Of a DNA stretch of 64,000 bases, positions 60,482 to 64,000 are shown piece after piece. The stretch is from Salegentibacter mishustinae (GTDB lineage Bacteria; Bacteroidota; Bacteroidia; Flavobacteriales; Flavobacteriaceae), in assembly GCF_002900095.1 (NCBI RefSeq), contig NZ_LLKN01000001.1, positions 1 through 64,000 on the forward strand. Reading direction: 5' to 3'. Position numbers and translations under genes: made by a program. The first letter of the stretch is position 1. Each line of letters opens with the position of its first letter. The notes beneath the pieces are model-generated. The model saw nothing but the letters and a program-made list of their open reading frames with translations, was not told the DNA's origin and did not search any database.

Positions 60482-61037
60482 AACCGAAATGCAAAACGCC
60501 CTGGCAACCTTAAAACGGGGCGGACTTATACTCTACCCTACCGATACGGTTTGGGGAATTGGCTGCGATGCCACCAATGCTGAAGCTGTAGAAAAGGTAT
60601 ATAAACTTAAAAAACGTCACGAAAGTCAGGCGCTTATTTGCCTGGTTTCAGACTATAAAATGCTGAATCAATTTGTTGAAGATGTACCGGAAGTAGCTTA
60701 CGATATTCTCAAATTTGCGAAAAAGCCTACTACGATTATTTACGACGATCCAATTCGCGTAGCTGAAAATTTAATCGCCGATGATAATTCTTTGGCAATT
60801 AGAGTTTCTAAAGATAAATTCAGCAATGATTTGGCAAAACGGTTTCGGAAACCAATCGTTTCTACCTCGGCAAACATTAGTGGTGAAAAAACACCCGGAT
60901 CCTTCGCTGAAATTAGCCCCGAAATTTTAGAAGGTGTCGACTATGTAGTAAATTTGCAAAAAAATAAAAAATCGGCTAAACCCTCCGCCATCATCAAATT
61001 AAGTAACGATGGTAAGGTAAAAGTGATTAGAAAATAA
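60459..61037 (+). CDS. L-threonylcarbamoyladenylate synthase (Sua5/YciO/YrdC family)
   Basis: This enzyme makes threonylcarbamoyl-AMP, the donor for t6A37 in ANN-decoding tRNAs. The 192-residue single domain starts with GGLILYPTDTVWGIGCDATNAEAVEKVYKLKKRHESQALICLV (substrate-binding KxR and phosphate residues), then DNSLAIRVSKD and RKPIVSTSANISGEKTPGSF. It lacks the Sua5 C-terminal domain, as in TsaC/YciO, so the exact subtype is unsettled. It overlaps the end of the GT4 gene by 23 bases (ATG at 60459; another ATG at 60468), so translation is coupled although the functions differ. Confidence 0.9.
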   Translation: MSLMEDIKTEMQNALATLKRGGLILYPTDTVWGIGCDATNAEAVEKVYKLKKRHESQALICLVSDYKMLNQFVEDVPEVAYDILKFAKKPTTIIYDDPIRVAENLIADDNSLAIRVSKDKFSNDLAKRFRKPIVSTSANISGEKTPGSFAEISPEILEGVDYVVNLQKNKKSAKPSAIIKLSNDGKVKVIRK

Positions 61038-61076
61038 TAACGAAAAGTTTATTGATAAGTTCGTTAAGACTTTTTT

Positions 61077-61154
61077 ACGTCAAGCTGAACTTGTTTCAGC
61101 TTCTAATATCTTAGAATTATCAAATTAGATCCTGAAACAAGTTCAGGATGACGT
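61077..61154. repeat. imperfect palindromic repeat, copy 2
   Basis: The left arm begins ACGTCAAGCTGAACTTGTTT and the right arm ends AAACAAGTTCAGGATGACGT. About 28 bases pair, with the mismatch AAGCT against GGATC that also marks copy 1 at 29385-29444, here in opposite orientation. It lies 40 bases after the synthase stop. No reading frame is present. Confidence 0.72.
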
Positions 61155-61233
61155 TTAAGTTTCCAGTTTCTTAGAACGTGTTTAGCAATGAAGCCAGGTT
61201 CAAAAAGCTTGGGTTTCAAAAGAAATTACAGTA

Positions 61234-62655
61234 GTGAAGAATTATAAAGGCGCTTTATCCCACAATATATTCAGAGTCATCACCCAGGCCTCGGAAGAAA
61301 TAAAACTTGAAAGCTATGTTATTGGAGGCTTTGTTCGCGATCACATTTTACAGCGAGGAGAACCTAAAGATATTGACATTGTAGCAATAGGCAGCGGCAT
61401 TGAACTTGCAAAAAAAGTTGCCGAAATACTTCCGCATAAACCCAAAGTTCAGGTTTTCAAAAACTATGGCACGGCGATGCTGCGTGCTTACGATATGGAA
61501 ATCGAGTTTGTTGGTGCGCGTAAAGAAAGCTATCAAAAAGACAGTCGCAAACCCATTGTGGAAGACGGAAGTCTGGAGGACGACCAAAATCGTCGGGATT
61601 TCACCATAAATGCGCTGGCGCTTGGTTTGAATGAAGATAACTTTGGAAATCTTTTAGATCCCTTTGATGGAATCGAAGATCTAAATTCGAAGATCATCAA
61701 AACCCCGCTAGATCCCGATATTACTTATTCTGATGATCCTTTGCGAATGCTTCGGGCTATTCGGTTTGCAACGCAGCTAAATTTTAAGATCGAGAAAGAA
61801 TCTTTAGATGCAATTAGCAGGAACAAGAAACGTATCAAGATAATTTCAAAAGAAAGAATTACCGATGAACTGCATAAAATAATGCTAGCCGAAAAACCTT
61901 CGAAAGGCTTTTCGCTATTACATAAAACCGGGTTACTCCATATCATTATGCCCGAGTTGACCGCTCTGGAAGGCATCGACGAAATTGAAGGCCAGAAGCA
62001 CAAAGATAATTTTTGGCATACGCTGGAAGTGGTAGATAATATCGCAGAAAACACCGATGATCTTTGGCTCCGCTGGGCAGCTTTATTGCACGATATTGGA
62101 AAAGCCCCTACTAAAAAATTTCATAAGAAAATTGGGTGGACTTTTCACGGGCACGAATTTGTAGGCGCAAAAATGGTCTTCAAACTATTTAAACGGCTAC
62201 GTCTTCCGCTAAATGACAAGATGAAATATGTGCAGAAATTGGTTTTAATGAGTTCACGACCAATCGCTATTGTGGACAACGATGTAACCGATTCTGCCGT
62301 ACGCCGCCTTATTTTTGACGCAGGTGAAGATATTGAAGATTTGATGACGCTTTGTGAGGCCGATATCACTACTAAAAATCCAAATCGATTTAAGAAATAC
62401 CACAATAATTTCAAAGTGGTTCGCACCAAAATGAAAGAGGTGGAAGAGCGTGACCACGTTCGTAATTTTCAACCTCCGGTTACCGGTGAAGAAATTATGG
62501 AAACTTTCAATATTAGACCATCCCGTGAAATCGGTATTATAAAAGACACGATTAAAGAAGCAATTCTAGAAGGGGAAATTCCAAACGAACACGAAGCCGC
62601 GAGAAATTTAATGCTTAAAAAAGGAAGAGAATTGGGATTATCAGTGAGTAGTTAA
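61234..62655 (+). CDS. cca: CCA tRNA nucleotidyltransferase with HD domain
   Basis: This class II nucleotidyltransferase adds or repairs the 3' CCA of tRNAs, here with a C-terminal HD phosphohydrolase domain. The start is GTG at 61234; no suitable ATG is near. The head has YVIGGFVRDHILQRGEPKDIDIVAIGSGIEL (GGxVRD and DxD), then GTAMLRAYDMEIEFVGARKESY and EDDQNRRDFTINALAL. The base-specifying motif region DDPLRMLRAIRFATQLNF follows. The HD domain shows FWHTLEVVDNIAENTDDLWLRWAALLHDIGKAPTKKFH. It has 473 residues. Downstream ctaA follows after 29 bases. Confidence 0.94.
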   Translation: MKNYKGALSHNIFRVITQASEEIKLESYVIGGFVRDHILQRGEPKDIDIVAIGSGIELAKKVAEILPHKPKVQVFKNYGTAMLRAYDMEIEFVGARKESYQKDSRKPIVEDGSLEDDQNRRDFTINALALGLNEDNFGNLLDPFDGIEDLNSKIIKTPLDPDITYSDDPLRMLRAIRFATQLNFKIEKESLDAISRNKKRIKIISKERITDELHKIMLAEKPSKGFSLLHKTGLLHIIMPELTALEGIDEIEGQKHKDNFWHTLEVVDNIAENTDDLWLRWAALLHDIGKAPTKKFHKKIGWTFHGHEFVGAKMVFKLFKRLRLPLNDKMKYVQKLVLMSSRPIAIVDNDVTDSAVRRLIFDAGEDIEDLMTLCEADITTKNPNRFKKYHNNFKVVRTKMKEVEERDHVRNFQPPVTGEEIMETFNIRPSREIGIIKDTIKEAILEGEIPNEHEAARNLMLKKGRELGLSVSS

Positions 62656-62684
62656 GTTTAGGTTTTTAACTTTCAATTTAAAAT

Positions 62685-63710
62685 ATGTATAGAAAATCGG
62701 TTAAAATTTCCCTGATCCTGGTTTACCTGGTTATTGTTGCCGGTGCAGTGGTAAGAATGACGGGTTCTGGGATGGGTTGCCCTGACTGGCCAAAATGTTT
62801 TGGTTATTATATTCCTCCAACCGAAGTTTCAGAACTGGAGTTTCAGGCTAATCGCGAATATGAAAAAGGACAGGTAATAATTGTAGACGAGACTTTAAAA
62901 GTAGCAGTAAGCAACTTTACTTCCGCAGAAAACTATTATGAAGAAAATTGGGAAACCTACACAAAACACGACTATGCTATTTTTAATCCAACGCATACCT
63001 GGGTTGAATACATAAATAGGCTTGCCGGGGCTTTAGCGGGTTTTGCCGTACTTATTATGGCTGTACTTTCCTTTAAAAAATGGAAAAAAAGAAAACGAAT
63101 CACTTTGCTTTCCTGGCTTAGCGTTTTTCTTATGGGCTTCCAGGCCTGGCTTGGCGCGACCGTAGTTTATTCGGTTTTATCGCCGGTTAGAATTACCATT
63201 CATATGGTGATGGCACTGGTAATTGTAGCTATCTTACTTTACTTGCTATTTATTTCAGAAGAAAAAAAACTAGCTCACGAGCCAAATAAAACTTTTAGAA
63301 ATTTAATGGTTTTGGCCGTAGTGCTTACCCTAATACAGGTGATTTTTGGAACGCAAGTTAGACAGTTTGTAGATGAACAGGTTAAAATATTTGGTTATAA
63401 CGCTAAAGATATGTGGCTGGAAAACCCCAATCTCACCTTCTATATTCATCGTAGTTTTTCTATCCTTGTTTTACTTGTAAACCTTGTACTCTGGTGGAAA
63501 AACCGAAAACTTCAACTAAAATTTGGTAAAATAAACTGGGTTTTATTGTTCATTTTCCTGGAGATTTTAACCGGCATTGCCATGTATAATTTCGAATTTC
63601 CGTTCACATCGCAACCGCTACATTTGGTGATTGCCGCGGTATTGTTCGGATTTCAATTTTATTTATTATTGGAAAGCTTTGCCGCCGGCAGAAAGTTGAA
63701 AACTTCGTAA
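62685..63710 (+). CDS. ctaA: heme A synthase (CtaA/COX15)
   Basis: This integral membrane enzyme hydroxylates the C8 methyl of heme O to make heme A for cytochrome c oxidase. It has about eight transmembrane helices in 341 residues, the COX15/CtaA pattern. Diagnostic segments are VVRMTGSGMGCPDWPKCFGYYIPP (with the cysteine pair and heme-near residues), HTWVEYINRLAGALAGFAVLIM, the histidines in ITIHMVMALVIV and FYIHRSFSILVLLVN, and TSQPLHLVIAAVLFG. A large loop between helices 1 and 2 (residues ~35-105) is typical of Bacteroidota. No cytochrome oxidase subunit is adjacent. Confidence 0.92.
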   Translation: MYRKSVKISLILVYLVIVAGAVVRMTGSGMGCPDWPKCFGYYIPPTEVSELEFQANREYEKGQVIIVDETLKVAVSNFTSAENYYEENWETYTKHDYAIFNPTHTWVEYINRLAGALAGFAVLIMAVLSFKKWKKRKRITLLSWLSVFLMGFQAWLGATVVYSVLSPVRITIHMVMALVIVAILLYLLFISEEKKLAHEPNKTFRNLMVLAVVLTLIQVIFGTQVRQFVDEQVKIFGYNAKDMWLENPNLTFYIHRSFSILVLLVNLVLWWKNRKLQLKFGKINWVLLFIFLEILTGIAMYNFEFPFTSQPLHLVIAAVLFGFQFYLLLESFAAGRKLKTS

Positions 63711-63734
63711 CTTTGCCCATTAAAATTTGATATT

Positions 63735-64000
63735 ATGGTTTACCGATTTAGAGTAATTCTTGATGCAGAGGAAGATGTGTTTAGAGATATAGAAATACTG
63801 CAGGAAAACACGCTGGAAGATCTTCATAATACCATTTTACAGTCTTTTGGGTTTGATGGTACAGAGATGGCTTCGTTCTATTTAAGTGACGAAAAATGGG
63901 AACAGGGCGAAGAGTTTTCCCAATTTGATATGGGTGGTGAAGTTCGACTAATGAATGAAACCAGCCTGGAATCTATCTTGGATGAAGATAATAGAAATAT
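63735..64000 (+). CDS. plasmid pRiA4b ORF-3-like protein, 5' part only
   Basis: The gene is cut by the window edge after 88 codons. The visible N-terminus (MVYRFRVILDAEEDVFRDIEI, then LHNTILQSFGFDGTEMASFYLSD) matches the pRiA4b ORF-3 / IS1096 passenger TnpR-type family, a chromosomal hypothetical in many Flavobacteriaceae despite the mobile-element name. The start ATG is 24 bases after ctaA. An acidic, strand-rich fold is seen, and no transposase motif is present in this part. The rest, and any nearby element, cannot be judged from this window. Confidence 0.75.
   Translation, partial: MVYRFRVILDAEEDVFRDIEILQENTLEDLHNTILQSFGFDGTEMASFYLSDEKWEQGEEFSQFDMGGEVRLMNETSLESILDEDNRN

Noticed and set aside
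63735-64000. Transposon or resolvase at the right edge
   Set aside because: The family name TnpR is historical; the visible part matches the pRiA4b ORF-3-like chromosomal family with no recombinase motif.

Overview
This window is chromosomal DNA of a marine-type member of the Flavobacteriaceae (Bacteroidota). It is AT-rich, and many promoters carry the Bacteroidota -7 box TAnnTTTG. Lipoprotein signals are very common, and many families are Bacteroidota-typical: a TonB receptor with an N-terminal CarboxypepD_reg domain, and proteins of the DUF4295, DUF5606, DUF5686 and DUF6503 families. The rpmB-rpmG-DUF4295-ftsY block and a bacillithiol-type YtxJ point the same way. A genus cannot be fixed from sequence alone; a Gramella/Salegentibacter/Zunongwangia-like organism is my inference. 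I saw no rRNA, tRNA, CRISPR array or complete insertion sequence.

Region 1 (1-5300) is accessory DNA and the most interesting part. Small, unrelated genes, all on the plus strand, are separated by diverged copies of one 105-150 bp intergenic repeat. The genes are a HigB-HigA toxin-antitoxin pair, a frameshifted retropepsin-like lipoprotein, two exported unknowns, a leucine-rich-type lipoprotein and a YkgJ-like cysteine cluster protein. The repeat has a hairpin whose 10-nt loop (YATYGCNAAT) is conserved while the stem changes with compensation. It also has a TTAACYTGACCAA box and, in the best copy, integron-attC-like ends. This looks like a gene-cassette array, either integron-like or a Bacteroidota-specific counterpart.

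Region 2 (5700-23200) is mostly housekeeping. It holds an aldo/keto reductase, an MltF-like transglycosylase, a class IV aminotransferase, an amidase lipoprotein, ftsY, DUF4295-rpmG-rpmB, cinA, an HPt protein, a fumarylacetoacetate hydrolase-family enzyme and an exonuclease. A stand-alone BLUF photoreceptor and an E2 acyltransferase follow. A RelE/ParE-type toxin-antitoxin pair sits between the E2 gene and recR. A sodium:solute symporter overlaps a convergent CoA-binding protein.

Region 3 (23200-37800) starts with a TonB-dependent receptor behind a long leader with a palindrome. An ABC-F ATPase with one degenerate composite ATP site follows, then a thioredoxin-fold lipoprotein without its CxxC, transaldolase, an SDR, the SRP RNA, glutaminyl cyclase, a thioesterase, glyA, fumarylacetoacetase and ytxJ.

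Region 4 (37900-53970) carries clpB, csbD, a phytase-like esterase, a histidine phosphatase, a PAS-LuxR regulator, an aldehyde dehydrogenase, smpB, an MFS transporter and a DUF5686 outer-membrane protein. It ends with DUF5606-def-(four-helix protein)-ruvX and dapD.

Region 5 (54000-60480) is a surface-glycan locus: GT9, a CDP-glycerol-type glycerophosphotransferase, a Stealth phosphotransferase, GT90, an LPS-kinase-like protein and GT4. The window closes with a threonylcarbamoyl-AMP synthase, a CCA tRNA nucleotidyltransferase, heme A synthase (ctaA) and the start of a pRiA4b ORF-3-like gene. An imperfect palindromic repeat occurs twice (29385 and 61077), once inside the loop of a larger hairpin.
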